Assembly: GCA_030068075.1 (NCBI GenBank)
Contig: CM057833.1
Coordinates: 47,759,587-47,823,586 of the forward strand
DNA length: 64,000 nt
Direction: 5' to 3'
Origin: Paguma larvata
Lineage: Eukaryota > Chordata > Mammalia > Carnivora > Viverridae
The notes beneath the pieces were generated by a model. That model was not told the DNA's origin. It saw nothing but the letters and a program-made list of their open reading frames with translations, and made no database searches. Positions 1 to 10,919 of the stretch are shown here, in pieces. Made by a program: the position numbers and the translations under genes. The stretch's first letter is position 1. The number at the start of each line of letters is the position of its first letter.

Positions 1-273
1 CTAAGTTCAAGTGAACCACACTATCTGTAACTGAACTTGCTTTCTGATTGCTGATTCTACAATGCGATTCTCTGGAAATTGTTGGATAGATACATACCTT
101 TTTCCTCTGACAAAAATGATGAACGATTTTCCACACAAAAATTATTTTCACTATTTCACATATCCCTCAATCCTTTAAGTCACTTTCATTTTACTGGATA
201 AACAGATTCACCCATGCTTTTCAATCCAGTTTTTTTTTTTTTTTCTTTTTGGTGAGGTATCATGTTGGGAGAA
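1..273. other. Unique AT-rich noncoding DNA
   Basis: I see no gene or recognisable repeat apart from a T homopolymer near 229-244. It leads into a MIR element. Confidence 0.5.
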
Positions 274-495
274 AAGCGGTCTAAGAATTAGAAGGCATGA
301 ATTCCTAGTCTCAACTCTGCCACTTACTAGCTTTGTGACCCTAAGCAATTCTGTGAGCCTCCGTGTTCACATTTTTCAAAGGGAACAATGGCATTACTTA
401 TTTTTTCCCTTCCTGTCTTACAAGAGTATTTTAGGATACACGAGACAAAGGATGCAAAGGTGCTTTGCAAAATCTGATGTGTAAAAAATAACTAC
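274..495 (+). repeat. MIR SINE fossil
   Basis: The MIR core is recognisable: CAACTCTGCCACTTACTAGC followed by the TTTGTGACC segment, a degraded 'cctcagtttcctcat' block and a tail with TGCTTTGCAAAATC. It is an old tRNA-derived SINE in sense orientation, heavily diverged and with no visible target-site duplication. Confidence 0.8.
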
Positions 496-571
496 TCAGT
501 AAATCTTGAAATAAATACCAGGTAACATGCTCTGATGTAGTAATAACAATGTGTCCTTAGAAAAATTGGGG

Positions 572-640
572 GACATAGGATACAGGATTCGAACACAGAT
601 ACATAACTCCAAAGCCAGTGACTGTATCATACTACTTCTC
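572..640 (-). repeat. MIR fragment (5' half, antisense)
   Basis: AGGATTCGAACACAGATACA followed by 'ccaaagccagtgactgtatcatac' matches the antisense of the MIR head and core (GGATTCGAACCCAGG...). It is short and diverged. Confidence 0.55.
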
Positions 641-2524
641 AATGAGGCAATTCTATGAGACAGGATGTGGTACTTTTCTAGATAAATGCCACAGAGAATA
701 TGTGGCCACCTGAAACAAACTGAAAATAACCTAAAGAAACAGCTAAAAATATATTCTTTATATTAAATGTACTTTATTTGAGCACACGCTGCTCTTTTTC
801 TTCGTCTCCATTATAACTGAACTTTTCTCTTGCTCTCTTTTATATTCTAGCCTGGCCTGTCAACCTGAAAACATCGCTCTGATGCCTTCTTGCTACCAAC
901 CTTTATATTTATACCCCAAACTCCCTTTTTTGGGTATAAATCACATTGCTCTTAACGGAATCAGGTTCTTTTAGTGAAAACAGTAATTATATGAGAAAAG
1001 AGAAAGATAAGGAGACGGAAAGAGGGTAGAGAGTGAAGCTGACAGAACTTCACTCCTGGCATATTTTCTCAAGAATTAATGCAGGCCAATTCTAGGTATT
1101 TCAGCTGCATATCAAGACAGGTTGGAGGAAGCAGATGCGGGTGGAAAGGAGAGGGAATGTTTGTAGATGTAAGAGAAATAGGTTTGCCCAGAAATGACTG
1201 GTCACCGAGGCTAAAAACCAGATAGGCAAAGAGGTATCTATTTCTGTGATTCAAAGATGTATCTGTAACTAATGATGTACAAATTATTAATTCGAGTGTG
1301 CTCCACGGGGATTTGTGCTCACTCCTGCTACTCACAGCCACCAACAAACCCGATTAGCTATCATCCTATGTCCACTCCTTGATCTTGATCCCTGAGGCAC
1401 AGGGGTTCATGACCCCTACACATTCAGGTGAAACCTGGGCCCTTTCTTTTGAAGTTACCACTTTTGTCATTTGAATAGGATCATATTTCCTGCCTCAGCT
1501 CTGTTCTCTCCAATATATAGACATTTGAACATCACAATAACTTTTCTAATAAATCACTAACAAGAGACACCTCCCTTTTTCATTGATCTAAGCTGAATAT
1601 GAAGGTCAGTCATTGTAATTTAGATACCAGCTTTAGAGAATGGGTAGAAAAAGGCCTGCAAAATCTTGATTGGGCAGCCCTGACTTTCTTTGTGGTTCAG
1701 TTGGTCACTGGTCTGTTCTGCAGCTCCACGTGTGTACGCTGTGGTTACTGACTTGGCTATGGAGTCATGATGGGCGCATTTCATACCCCACAGGCTACGT
1801 AATAGCTTTTCTCTGTTCTAAATAAATATCTGGTTGTGTCCAGTCCAGTGGATTTTTTAAAGATGAAATGCCCCCAGGCACAAAGTCTCTTTCTTAAAAA
1901 GGCTCAAAATATGTACACACTTCTATTATGACGTTCACATGACCTAACATGGTGTACATGAAGAGGGAGTCTCTTTGCTTGTGATGACTGAGTGTTCAAC
2001 ATCCCCAAGATAAGCAAATGGGTATTGATTATGGCGAGAGACATATGTTCCAGAGAAGCCCGAGGTGGGAACAGCAGCTGCCTTGCTATTAGAAATAAAA
2101 GGGAAAATGACCTAAGCAGGATTGTGGACTCAGAGGCAGAGATGGAAGGCTCCAGGTTTTGTGGGGTTCTTAGAAGATCTTCCAGTCCTTTTGTCTATAC
2201 TACACTGAGAGATGAAAGAGGAGGGGCACATGGAGGTGCCATGCAGGAAAATCCATTTTGCCAAACACATAAAAACATTCCGTGTGTGCATTCTAAAGGA
2301 AATGGAAGCCATATGTTTCTGATTCATTTACATGTAATCCATCAAAATATTATTTTGTAAGAGATATTTAATGTCCAAGAAACCTGCCAAGCCTTCTTAT
2401 AAACATTTTTTTCCAAAGGACCAGCTGCATTAAGGCAGCTGTATAAGAAGTTATCCTTGAAAAATGGAACTGGTTTCACAGTCTTAAGCACATTTTAAAC
2501 TTCCCAAGGGCAAGCTGGCATGAG
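641..2524. other. Long unassigned noncoding stretch
   Basis: I see no gene or confidently named repeat here. A 122-codon open frame at 1992-2360 (+) and a 92-codon one at 1069-1347 (-) resemble no protein I know and lack exon context, so I treat both as chance. The 1660-1860 part, with CTAAATAAATATCTGG and a CCACGTG E-box-like site, could be a decayed LTR, but I cannot name it. Confidence 0.4.
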
Positions 2525-2865
2525 AGAAATAGCACAGGTTTCGGAGGTGAACAGACTCAGATTTAAAATCTGGTTTACTTCTTATTAACCATCACGAAAA
2601 CATATTTCTATGTATTCATTTGTTTATTTAGACTAACTTATGCCGGGCAGAAGATGCAATATTGAATTAGGAATACAATATTGGACAAATAGAAGAAACA
2701 ATATCTTCCTTGTTATTAATCCACTCAATGAGCCTATATTTTCTTATTCTGAGAAATGGAGCGAGTAATGTTCATCCTAAAAGATCTTCAAGAAAATCAT
2801 TCAGCATGTTAACACCATGTCTGGCATGCAAAACGCACTCAATAAAAGAAGTTCTCCTTCATACT
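2525..2865 (+). repeat. MIR split by an L2-like piece
   Basis: The MIR head (2525-2600, 'agcacaggtttcggaggtga...') and the MIR core/tail (about 2715-2865, 'caatgagcctatattttctt' through 'gcactcaataaaag') are in order but separated by about 100 bases. The intervening piece begins with an antisense L2-tail-like motif (TATTCATTTGTTTATTTAGA). I infer that an L2 fragment inserted into the MIR. Edges are approximate. Confidence 0.5.
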
Positions 2866-3179
2866 CAACCTCTCCATTTGAAGCCACTTCCCCCTACAAT
2901 CTGGTCGCATGCACACACCCTCACACAAGGTCCCCAATCCTCTAATAGCCACCAAGACCATGATCATTGGAATACCTCACATATTTTTGGCTTATTATCT
3001 GTTAGGTTAAGGTGACTCCTTTCTCAGAAGTGCAAAGCAGTATGCTTTAGACTGGAATTAAATGACAGATTGTATTGAGAATAGTTTTTTTGTTTTAGGT
3101 TTTTTGTGTGTTTTTTTTTAACATAAACTGTAGAGTCCGGATAAATTGAATTAAATTTTGGATTTCCCATTCATAACCT

Positions 3180-3320
3180 TTTCATCCTGGTCAAGTTTCT
3201 GAGCTTCAGTTTCTACATCTGTAAAATGGGATTAAAATGACCTAATGTGTAGTGTTGTTAGGACAAATTAAATGGGATAAAAATGGATGGTGCCTAGCCC
3301 TATAACGGCAGATATTACTT
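3180..3320 (+). repeat. MIR fragment
   Basis: The run 'cttcagtttctacatctgta' plus AAATGGGATTAAAATGACC, then 'gtgttgttaggacaaattaaatg' and GGTGCCTAGCCC, is the classic 3' half of MIR. Confidence 0.8.
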
Positions 3321-3704
3321 CCTAAAAAGTAAATTAAAATGTTTCATTTCAAGAGCTTACTGTTCAAAACCACAATATTTCAACCTTCTTGGAAGATCTT
3401 AACCTGTTTACCACCTGAACTGTACACAATCTAATCAATTCATCACCTCCATCCATGAAACACATGTACATATCTACACACCGAGTCTTTTAAAGATGCC
3501 CAATCCTCATTAATATTTCCATTGCAGACATGACCAGTCAATCCCAGAAAACTTTTCCAGTTAAGCATATGCAACTTCAAAATCCTTTTCACAGGATTTC
3601 ACACAGCCACTACAAATCACTTGAAGCTGGCAAGTAAGGTACCCCATCTGTATCCCTGATGTAATTCATCACACCGTTTGCATGACCTACTCTCCTGAAA
3701 CTTC
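3321..3704. other. Unassigned noncoding stretch
   Basis: No gene or recognised repeat. Ordinary AT-rich sequence. Confidence 0.4.
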
Positions 3705-4195
3705 AAGTCTATTCAACAAACATTTCTTTAGCCCTTACTGTGTACCAGGTCATGGCGTTATACAGATAAGTAAGCTATGAGTCTGTCCATCAGGTGTACT
3801 GCAAGGCAGAATAAATAATTACTACATAGAGATAATGAGTTGCTACAGAGGAGCATTGAAGAATTGAAAGAAGAGAAGATTTTTTTTTTCTTATTTGTTC
3901 ATTCTCCCTCCAGTGCCTAGAATAGAGCCAGAAAATCATTCAGATCAAAATCTGTTAAGCAAGTGACTGAGAATGAATTTGCTGAGCACCTACTGTGCTC
4001 ATTTGATAGCTGTTTATTTAGAGAACAGTGCATAGTAACTGGGAAGGCTGGAGGAAAGACATCAAAAGGAGAGCAGCATTTGAGCTGGATTTTGAGGGAT
4101 AAGATGCTTTCTGCCAGAAAGAAGAAGGAAGATATTCCAGGCAGAAGAAATGGCCTCAACGAATACAAACAAGTATGGAAATTCACAGCCTAAGG
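3705..4195 (-). repeat. L2 LINE 3' region (antisense, broken)
   Basis: ATTCAACAAACATTTCTTTA then 'cccttactgtgtaccaggtc' is the antisense L2 tail. At 4030-4190, 'gcatttgagctggattttgagg...gatattccaggcagaagaaatggc' matches the antisense L2 region farther from the tail. A short sense L2-like piece (about 3893-3925) interrupts it. Open frames on both strands here are repeat-derived. Confidence 0.7.
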
Positions 4196-5244
4196 ATGCT
4201 TTATATTTTTACAGATTTGGAATAAATGCCTCATCCAGGCCACCTCTTAAGCTTGGACAGACATAAAAATAACAATGCCTGTGGCCAAGTGGAATCGAGA
4301 GCTAGGTCAGAGGAAGGTGGTGAAAGATGCCAAAGAGAGAAACTGCTGTTTGTTGTTTTTTGGACTTTACTAATGCTATTTTTCCCAGCAGCCACTGCTG
4401 CCTGCTTGATCATTAGCACCCGAACATCTTGTTTGTTTCCACCAGACGGAAGTAATATACAATTATGCAAATTATCTTAACTCTGAGTATGGAATCACAG
4501 GCCAGTCAATAATGTTGATGCATTATGAAAGGGCAGCTCCTCCTGGAAGAAATAACACGAGGAGCCGATCATAAGCAAACATTTTGAAGCCTGCAGAGGA
4601 CTGGTCCCTGCAGCGCAATCTATTATCATATTTCCACATAATTAGTTTGTTTTCCACTTGAAATCAGAAAACGATTCGACATTGCCCTTCCCTGCCTCAG
4701 GATGGAAGAGCGTCCAGTGGAATTCTCCTGCAAAGGTTCGCATGGTGCATAATTAGTGAGAATTAATCAGTGGAAATTAAAGTTTGGAATATTGTAGAAC
4801 TCATGAATAGTGCATGGGACAGTGGGTGGAGGAAGAGATGCGCAGCGCTTCCTTGGTAGGCAATCACAGACGACTGCTGGCAATCTGTTTTCTAATCAGT
4901 GCTGCGCAAGCCAGAGGGTTGAATATGGCTACAGGCTGCGGAGAAATGCTGTCAGATTTGTACAGGCAGGGTAGAGAAATGTTTCCAAAGATGCCTATCT
5001 CGGTGTTCATTTTCAGTAGTTTTTACTTGGAAGGGATGCCCTACAATCAGAGGGATTTTTTCCTTCCGTCGATGTTGACGGCATTAACTATCTCAATTCT
5101 TGCAACGGCCCTATGTCCTCGATTTTATTATTTCCAGTTTACTGAGAGGACACTGGGACTTCCAGAGGCCCAGCGATTGGCGGGAGCCACCAGGTTGTAA
5201 GTGGAAGTATGGAGATCAAAAGGCAAGTCTCTGTGATGGCAAAA
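4196..5244. promoter_or_regulatory. Repeat-poor block, candidate conserved noncoding element
   Basis: About 1 kb with no recognisable repeat in a repeat-rich window. It contains a perfect octamer ATGCAAAT (4465-4472) and the 10-mer CATAATTAGT twice (4637-4646 and 4748-4757), the second followed directly by a GAATTAATCA site. TAATTA-type cores are the binding class of homeodomain factors and ATGCAAAT that of POU factors (established knowledge). That this is an enhancer is inference. A 128-codon open frame at 4814-5200 (+) resembles no protein I know and probably occurs by chance. Confidence 0.35.
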
Positions 5245-5455
5245 CCCCATAGCTTAGGGGTGAGCCAGGCATAGGCCAAAACCAAACTGATGTAGGTTCA
5301 AATTTTAATCCATCCGAGTATCGGTTTCCTCAATTGAAGTGTATGTGAGGAAGGTACATAGTTTATATAGTTGTCTGTGGCTTATCTGAAATAGTACCTA
5401 TAAAGTCCTTCACAGAGTATCTGGCACAGAGAAGGGACGGCAAATTATACTTACA
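5245..5455 (+). repeat. MIR SINE fossil
   Basis: Order of MIR blocks: 'gtaggttcaaattttaatcc', 'tcggtttcctcaattgaagt', then TATCTGGCACAGAG near the 3' end. Strongly diverged sense copy. Confidence 0.65.
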
Positions 5456-5869
5456 TCAAAATGTGAGTACAAATTATTTCTCAAAGATTACCCTGACATT
5501 GATAGTCTAGGCGTATCACCGTGCCTTAAGAACGATCCCCTCAACTGATTTCAGGATCAAGCTATGATGCCCTTTCTCCTACAGCCCTACGATGGCAGTT
5601 TTCCCAAGCATCTGCTTACCTGAAAATAAATTTAGATGGAAAATTTGCAAGTGATCAGGGTTAATGTCTCTAATTATTAAGTGACTGGAAAAATGGGACA
5701 GCAGGAACACACAGCAGGGGAGCGTTTTTTAGAAGTAGAAAGCAAAGATATTTTTTTGTAGATTATAGAGTGGCTTTATTTTCCGTGGCAGGAGCAGATT
5801 TAGCCGTACTTGCTTATGATTACTAAAGCAATATGGTCCCCAGAGTTCAAAAACAGGAAGAGTAAAAGA
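5456..5869. other. Unassigned noncoding stretch
   Basis: No gene or nameable repeat. Ordinary sequence with several A- and T-runs. Confidence 0.4.
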
Positions 5870-6140
5870 AAGAAAGTACATTTTCAAAGGAACAAATAGT
5901 TTTTCTTTTTTACCCCCGATTACAAATGTAAAACTTATTATAGAAGAAAACTACATAAAAGTAGAAAGAAAAACAAAAAAACTCACCATAACCTTAAAGA
6001 TCTTCCCTGTTAACGTTTTTGACATTTTGGGTGTTTTCTTCCAATTTTTTTTTCTGGGCATATTTTTCCATAATTGTTGTCATAACTCTATTTGCAATTT
6101 AAATTTTCATTTTCACTTAAAGTGGTAACATCAGCATTTT
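5870..6140. repeat. Probable ancient LINE 3'-UTR-type repeat
   Basis: The order 'agaaaactacataaaagtag', CTCACCATAACC, CTGTTAACGTTTTTGACATTT, 'ggcatatttttccataattg' resembles a common mammalian dispersed repeat that I associate with old LINE 3' ends. A related piece may lie near 47790-48250. The family name is uncertain. Confidence 0.4.
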
Positions 6141-7389
6141 TACAAAGGTTCCGAGAGCAGGAGAACGTTTTTAAAATAAAAGTAAGACATCATCAATATA
6201 CAGAATATTAATTGCTTTCACAACAAGGAATTGCTTTCACATTCAAAGATCACCTTTTGTTTCTTTCTCCGGGAGAGTGGTTTCCAATCCAAATGCACAT
6301 TTGCCTCTCAGGCATCTGTTGGGTTTGGAAGAGGTTTCCAGATTGAGTTGAGAAATGGTCATTACGGTTAAGCTACAACTTCAATCTTGAAAATGAATGA
6401 ATGGATCCAGTCCAGTCCTTTGGCTGGAACCCAGTCTTTAAAATCCAGCAGAACAATGAGTATGTGGCTTCGCAGCCAGCTGGTATCAGACTTGGGCAGG
6501 GAGAGTGTCAAAATATTAGTGACTTTTTTACATTTGTCAAAGCTGAGGCCAATACAAGAAATGCAGACAGCTTGCAAATGTGGGTTGAGCACCAAAGGGT
6601 TTTTGTGTGTTTTTTTTTCAATCCTGCCCACCGGATGTCAACATTTCCTTGCTTTCCGATGACATCTCCAGCAAAGGCAGAGTAAAATATCTTTTACTTT
6701 GAATATGAAAACCACTATAGATTTATCATCAACGCATCAACTACTAATTTATTATACTGAGGCAATGTACTCAGCTGGAATAAAGGGGCCATCAGCATTT
6801 CCATGGAAATCCCTCTGTTTCTTTCCTCGGTTTATAACTCATCTGCTTACTCAGTTGTTCCTGAACCTGGCAGGCAAGGTCTCAGTGGGAGAATAAATAT
6901 ATTTATACAAAATGTTTAAGAAAGGCTGCCCACATTGAGTTAGAAAAATAAGCATATGCTAGTGCTGTCTGGCACTCTCTTTGCAATTCCCGTATCTCTC
7001 CAAAAGGGAAAAAAAAAGTCTACAACCGAACATTTTTATTTTATTTAAAAAAAAAGAAACATAGCTGGCGGCCAACTTGCAATATGGGCTTGATGGGTTG
7101 GGTCTCTCTCTCTCTCTCTCTCTCTCCCTCTCTCTCTCTCCTCTTTATCATTTTCTTTACCTTTTTCAAAGAAAACTATATAGGAGAACAATTGCATTGC
7201 TTCCAGAATAAAAAAAAAATCAATTATCCACATGCATCTGTAGCTGACGTGTCTCTTTCTCCATCTTTCTTCCGTACTCCTGCAATAAAAAGGGGCAGTT
7301 TCATGCACACGACCTGTTCATGTTCCATGCACCCGGTGAGAAACAGAGTCAAGTCCAACACCTCTAAAGCTGTACCATCTCCTTCCATC
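6141..7389. other. Repeat-poor noncoding stretch
   Basis: Apart from the CT repeat at 7107-7142 I recognise no repeat. Three overlapping open frames at 6368-6685 (both strands, 87-94 codons) and those near 7045-7526 lack any recognisable protein. The 6250-6900 part is moderately complex and could be conserved noncoding DNA. Confidence 0.35.
7107..7142. repeat. (CT)n microsatellite
   Basis: An uninterrupted TC/CT run with one CCC interruption. It is not in a SINE tail, unlike most CT runs here. Confidence 0.9.
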
Positions 7390-7535
7390 ACTTGCAGACT
7401 GTGGGAGATTAGGTGCATAAGCCTTACGGAGCCTCGTTTTCCTCCTTCGTAATATGGGGACGTTACACACCCTGGGGTTTTATTGTTGAGTATTGAGTAA
7501 CCCTGCGTCAGGCACCTAATATTCATTTTGTCAAT
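7390..7535 (+). repeat. MIR fragment
   Basis: 'acggagcctcgttttcctcc' then 'gtaatatggggacgttac' and 'ggttttattgttgagtattgag' follow the MIR order through the 'tgcgtcaggcaccta' end. Confidence 0.65.
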
Positions 7536-7639
7536 GCCTGATGCCTCCCCCTTTTCCCTGCATCAGGTAATATTTATCCTTATTAAAGTGGAAGAAGAAC
7601 AACAACCAAGTTGTGGAGGCAGGACCCATGGCACCACTA

Positions 7640-7815
7640 ATAATGATAATAACTAATAACATTTCTACAATATTTACAGCTATGAGGCACTTGTTATCAT
7701 TAGGTCATTCAAGCTTCATAGCATCTTATTGAACTAGTTGTTGTCATTCTGATTATTTGTATTTTGCTGATGAGAAAACTGAAGCTCCACGAAATTAAGC
7801 AATTTGACCAAATAC
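7640..7815 (-). repeat. MIR fossil (antisense)
   Basis: 'atttacagctatgaggcact' followed by 'tcatagcatcttattgaac', 'ttttgctgatgagaaaactg' and AAGCTCCACGAAATTAAGCA is a clear antisense MIR 3' half. Confidence 0.75.
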
Positions 7816-8599
7816 ATTGTATTTTGAATATATTCAAACACTAGTAAAACAATAATAATGATGACCTTTGACAGTGTTGAACTTTACCTAAGCTTTGTGC
7901 TCCTGCGTGAACAATATAGACAGCAATGCAATGGTCAAGAAATCTCCTTAACCTCCTTTTATGTCCCCCGAAATGGTTTAATGCAAAGAACCACTCTTTC
8001 CCATGTAATTTACATATGGCTCCTGTTTATCTTTGATAAGACCAGACTCAGATCCTCCAAATTCCCATTTTTTGTCTGATACATGATACATGATTAGCCT
8101 AACTATTTCTTTCCACTGACCATCTGGACAAATAGCTCATAACTTGACTTGAGCAACCTTTATTCAGGGTTCTTTCCTTCCCCTGGGTCTCTGAACTTCA
8201 GCTCACCACTAAGCACAGTCCTTGGAACAACCCCTCCCTAACGATTCTTCTGAAAACCAGCTGACCTCAGTGGTGTTTACTCCTCCCTCTCAAAGAAAAT
8301 TCCTTTTCTGTCTAAGGTGCTTGTAGGTCTTATGATCAAAGCATTCTCTCTATTATAACAGTCTTGATTTCCTTCCTGTGATATTCTTTTGGAATAAAGC
8401 CTCTTCTTTAGTTAAATGTAGATTTGTTTTTTTATTTGACATGTTAGTGATAATAGTAATGATTGTTAACATATGTGCAGTACTTAGAATTAAGCATTCA
8501 GAAAATCATAACCTATATTTGAATAAAGCAACATGGCTATGTTTTTTTAATGGTTCCCTTTTAATTATTTCTTCAAAATGATTCTTCCTCATCAACAGG
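7816..8599. other. Unassigned stretch, possible decayed LTR
   Basis: No gene. Around 8070-8420 the sequence from TGATACATGATTAGCC to GGAATAAAGCCTCTTCTTTA has a polyadenylation-like AATAAA near its end, reminiscent of an old retroviral LTR. No target-site duplication or family match was seen. Confidence 0.25.
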
Positions 8600-8760
8600 A
8601 CGATTATCACCTCATTTAAAAAAATCCAACCCATGAGGATGAGACATGAAGTAAGTTATCCAATTTCACAGAATGTAGTAAGCGGAAGCAAAGTGGGCAG
8701 TTCTGGACAAAAACATAAGCCTTCCGTTACCTAGTCCACTATTCCTTCGCTTACTGCCTG
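8600..8760 (-). repeat. MIR fossil (antisense)
   Basis: 'gaggatgagacatgaagtaa' then 'gttatccaatttcacagaatgtagtaagcgg' and the tail 'ccgttacctagtccactattc' match antisense MIR, including the 'ccactatact' head. Confidence 0.7.
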
Positions 8761-9163
8761 AAAACAAGCCAAGCTGGGCTTACACTAATTTGACAAAGAC
8801 CAATCCCTCATGCACTGATGATAAAGGTGATAAAATTTAAGCTGTAGGCCTCTTCCCTTGCACAAGTCATTTCTAAAACCTAATTTTGATTTATAATTTT
8901 ATTTTGTTTGCTGTAGAGAGTTACCCTTCCCCACTGTATAATCTTCAAATCCCATAAAACACTTGGGAATAATGCCAATATATTGTATTTTGAGAAATAA
9001 ACTCATATGATTCTACTGCCACAAAATCACTCCTTTCAGGCAGTAGTATAATGCTAGAATTTCCCCAGACACTGTCTCCCAAAGTATGTTCTACATAGTG
9101 CTAATTTTATAAGACATTAACAGGTAACTCACAAAAAGAGAATTAGCAGTCAAACAAAGGAGA
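8761..9163. other. Unassigned noncoding stretch
   Basis: No gene or nameable repeat. It ends at the target site of the next SINE. Confidence 0.4.
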
Positions 9164-9300
9164 GGGGCATCTGGGTGGCTTAGTCAGTTAAGCATTAGAC
9201 TCTTGGTTTCTGCTCAGGTCATGAGCAGACTATCAAGGTCATGGGATCGAGCCTTGCATTGGGCTCTGCACTGACAGGGCAGAGTGTGTTTGGGATTCTC

Positions 9301-9337
<37 letters not shown>

Positions 9338-9426
9338 GTCCCTCCCCTGCTTGCATGTGTAAATGCACCAATTTCTCTCCCTCTCTCTTTCTCTCTCTCA
9401 AAATAAATAAATAAATACTTAAAAAA
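9164..9426 (+). repeat. CAN-SINE (tRNA-Lys-derived)
   Basis: The head GGGGCATCTGGGTGGCTTAG, box-B-like 'catgggatcgagccttg', a long CT run and an AAATAAATAAATA tail are all present. It is flanked by ACAAAGGAGA (9154-9163) and ACAAGGAGA (9427-9435), a slightly decayed target-site duplication. It lacks the 'gctcagagcctgga' block of the younger copies. Confidence 0.93.
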
Positions 9427-9540
9427 ACAAGGAGAATCATTAGGTTATAAAAAGAAATGCTTTTTGTTTTTTTGTCTTTTTTTTTTTAATCTGCAGGACT
9501 CCTGAGTGACTTTCATATGTTAACCAATAGTGATTTCCAA

Positions 9541-9692
9541 GAATTCTTTTCTTTTTCTTCTTCTTTTCTTTTATTATTTTTTTAGTAGAGTTGATACACA
9601 ATGTTACCTAGTTTCAGGAGCACAACATAGGGCTTCAACAAGTTTATACACTATTCTATGCTCACCACAAGTGTAGCTTCCAGAATTCTTTT
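9541..9692 (-). repeat. Short 5'-truncated L1 3'-end insertion with TSD
   Basis: A T/C-rich antisense poly-A tract (from 9551) leads into 'agttgatacacaatgttacc' and 'ctatgctcaccacaagtgtag', the antisense of a mammalian L1 3' UTR. GAATTCTTTT occurs on both sides (9541-9550 and 9683-9692), so the insertion is 9551-9682. Confidence 0.75.
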
Positions 9693-9860
9693 TTAACAGT
9701 GTCTCCTTACACTAACATTACTAAGAACAACTTTAACAAAGTTGGATTAAGGATTGGGTCTTCAGGTAATATACAATGCAGGGACAATAAAATAAGCAAA
9801 TAAAACTCTTTTATTCTTTAGAAGAAATCAATTAGTCTGGTAAATTTTTAGGCAATCCAA

Positions 9861-9895
<35 letters not shown>

Positions 9896-10179
9896 CATTT
9901 TGGAGAGGTTGTCTGTGAGGGTCACGAAACCAGGTGATGCCTTGGTAATTTGCCTATGTAGAATCTCAATGTATGGAAGGATTTTGTCTATAAGAAGAAG
10001 AAGTCCAGTAAAACACAGGGCACTTGAGTGACAGAAGCCCTCCAGAAAGACGTTGGAGTTCAGCAGACATTGACCTCATCCACTGAAGGACAACAACTAC
10101 TATGTGTACATTTTTTTAGTTAAAACACTTATTTTTAAAATTCTCATTTGCTTCCTTACCATTAAGCTGTGGTTTGGGA
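9693..10179. other. Unassigned noncoding stretch with CA repeat
   Basis: Ordinary unique sequence around the CA microsatellite at 9862-9893. No gene seen. Confidence 0.4.
9862..9893. repeat. (CA)n microsatellite
   Basis: A perfect run of 16 CA units, likely length-polymorphic. Confidence 0.95.
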
Positions 10180-10400
10180 AAAGAACAATGGATTTAAGTC
10201 TAAAAGATAGGATTCTTAATATCGGCTCTTCTACATACAGCCATGTAAAACAGAGCAGGTATGTTACCTCCCCGAGACTGAGTTTTTCCATTTAAATGAG
10301 GAGACCATACTATCTACCTCAAAATGATGGCTGCAATTTATTGAGATGCTGACTCTAGAGAGTAAGGCCTGAAACTAACCTATAGCATGGTACTAAATAC
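10180..10400 (+). repeat. MIR SINE fossil
   Basis: 'aggtatgttacctccccgag' then ACTGAGTTTTTCCATTTAAATG and 'atctacctcaaaatgatggc' follow MIR order, ending near 'atagcatggtactaaatac'. Confidence 0.7.
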
Positions 10401-10409
10401 ATATGTGTT

Positions 10410-10612
10410 GGGGGGCTTCTAGGTAGTTTGGTAGGGTAAGCATCGGACTCTTGGTTTCAGCTGGGGTCATGATCTCATGATTCATGGGATTGAGTCTGCA
10501 TTGGGTTCTGCACTGACAGTGTGAACCTGCTTGGGATTCTCTCTATCTCTCTCTCTCTTCCCCTCCCCTGCTTGTGCTCTCACTCTCAAAATAAACAAAT
10601 AAACTTAAAAAA
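10410..10612 (+). repeat. CAN-SINE
   Basis: A diverged head (GGGGGGCTTCTAGGTAGTTT), 'tggggtcatgatctcatgat', a CT-rich body and an AAATAAACAAATAAAC tail. AAATACAT lies on both sides (10395-10402, 10613-10620). The altered head suggests an older copy. Confidence 0.9.
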
Positions 10613-10639
10613 AAATACATGAGTTGGAGCTGAACTATA

Positions 10640-10790
10640 ACCCAGGGAAGGTGGATATTTTATATCTTCTATATTATAGATGAGGAAACAGAGGCTCAGA
10701 AAAATTAAATTCCTTTTTCAATATTACTCAACTGGAGGGAAAATGACCAGAGGCTCAAAATACTGATTTTGAATCTTGGCTTCTTTCTGT
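10640..10790 (-). repeat. MIR fragment (antisense)
   Basis: 'attatagatgaggaaacaga' followed by GGCTCAGAAAAATTAAATTC and 'attactcaactgga' is the antisense MIR 'cctcagtttcctcat' region. Confidence 0.8.
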
Positions 10791-10919
10791 ATGATATGTG
10801 TTTCTTTTTATAAATTGGCATTGGGTCACTCTTTAAAGAAGACATGAAGTAGCTACAAGGTGCCTGAGGATGTAGTCTATATCTTCTCAGAAAAAGGATT
10901 AAAACTGGTCTTTTAGCAG

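Noticed and set aside
4814..5200. 128-codon open frame in the repeat-poor block
   Set aside because: No similarity to a known protein and no splice context. The block is better explained as noncoding.
8070..8420. A second solo LTR
   Set aside because: AATAAA and an LTR-like feel only. No TG...CA unit with duplicated flanks could be found.
9297..9440. SINE heads and tails read as tRNA genes or as Ser/Glu/Arg-rich proteins
   Set aside because: The tRNA-like heads are the tRNA-Lys-derived part of CAN-SINEs and are diverged. They are not functional tRNA genes.
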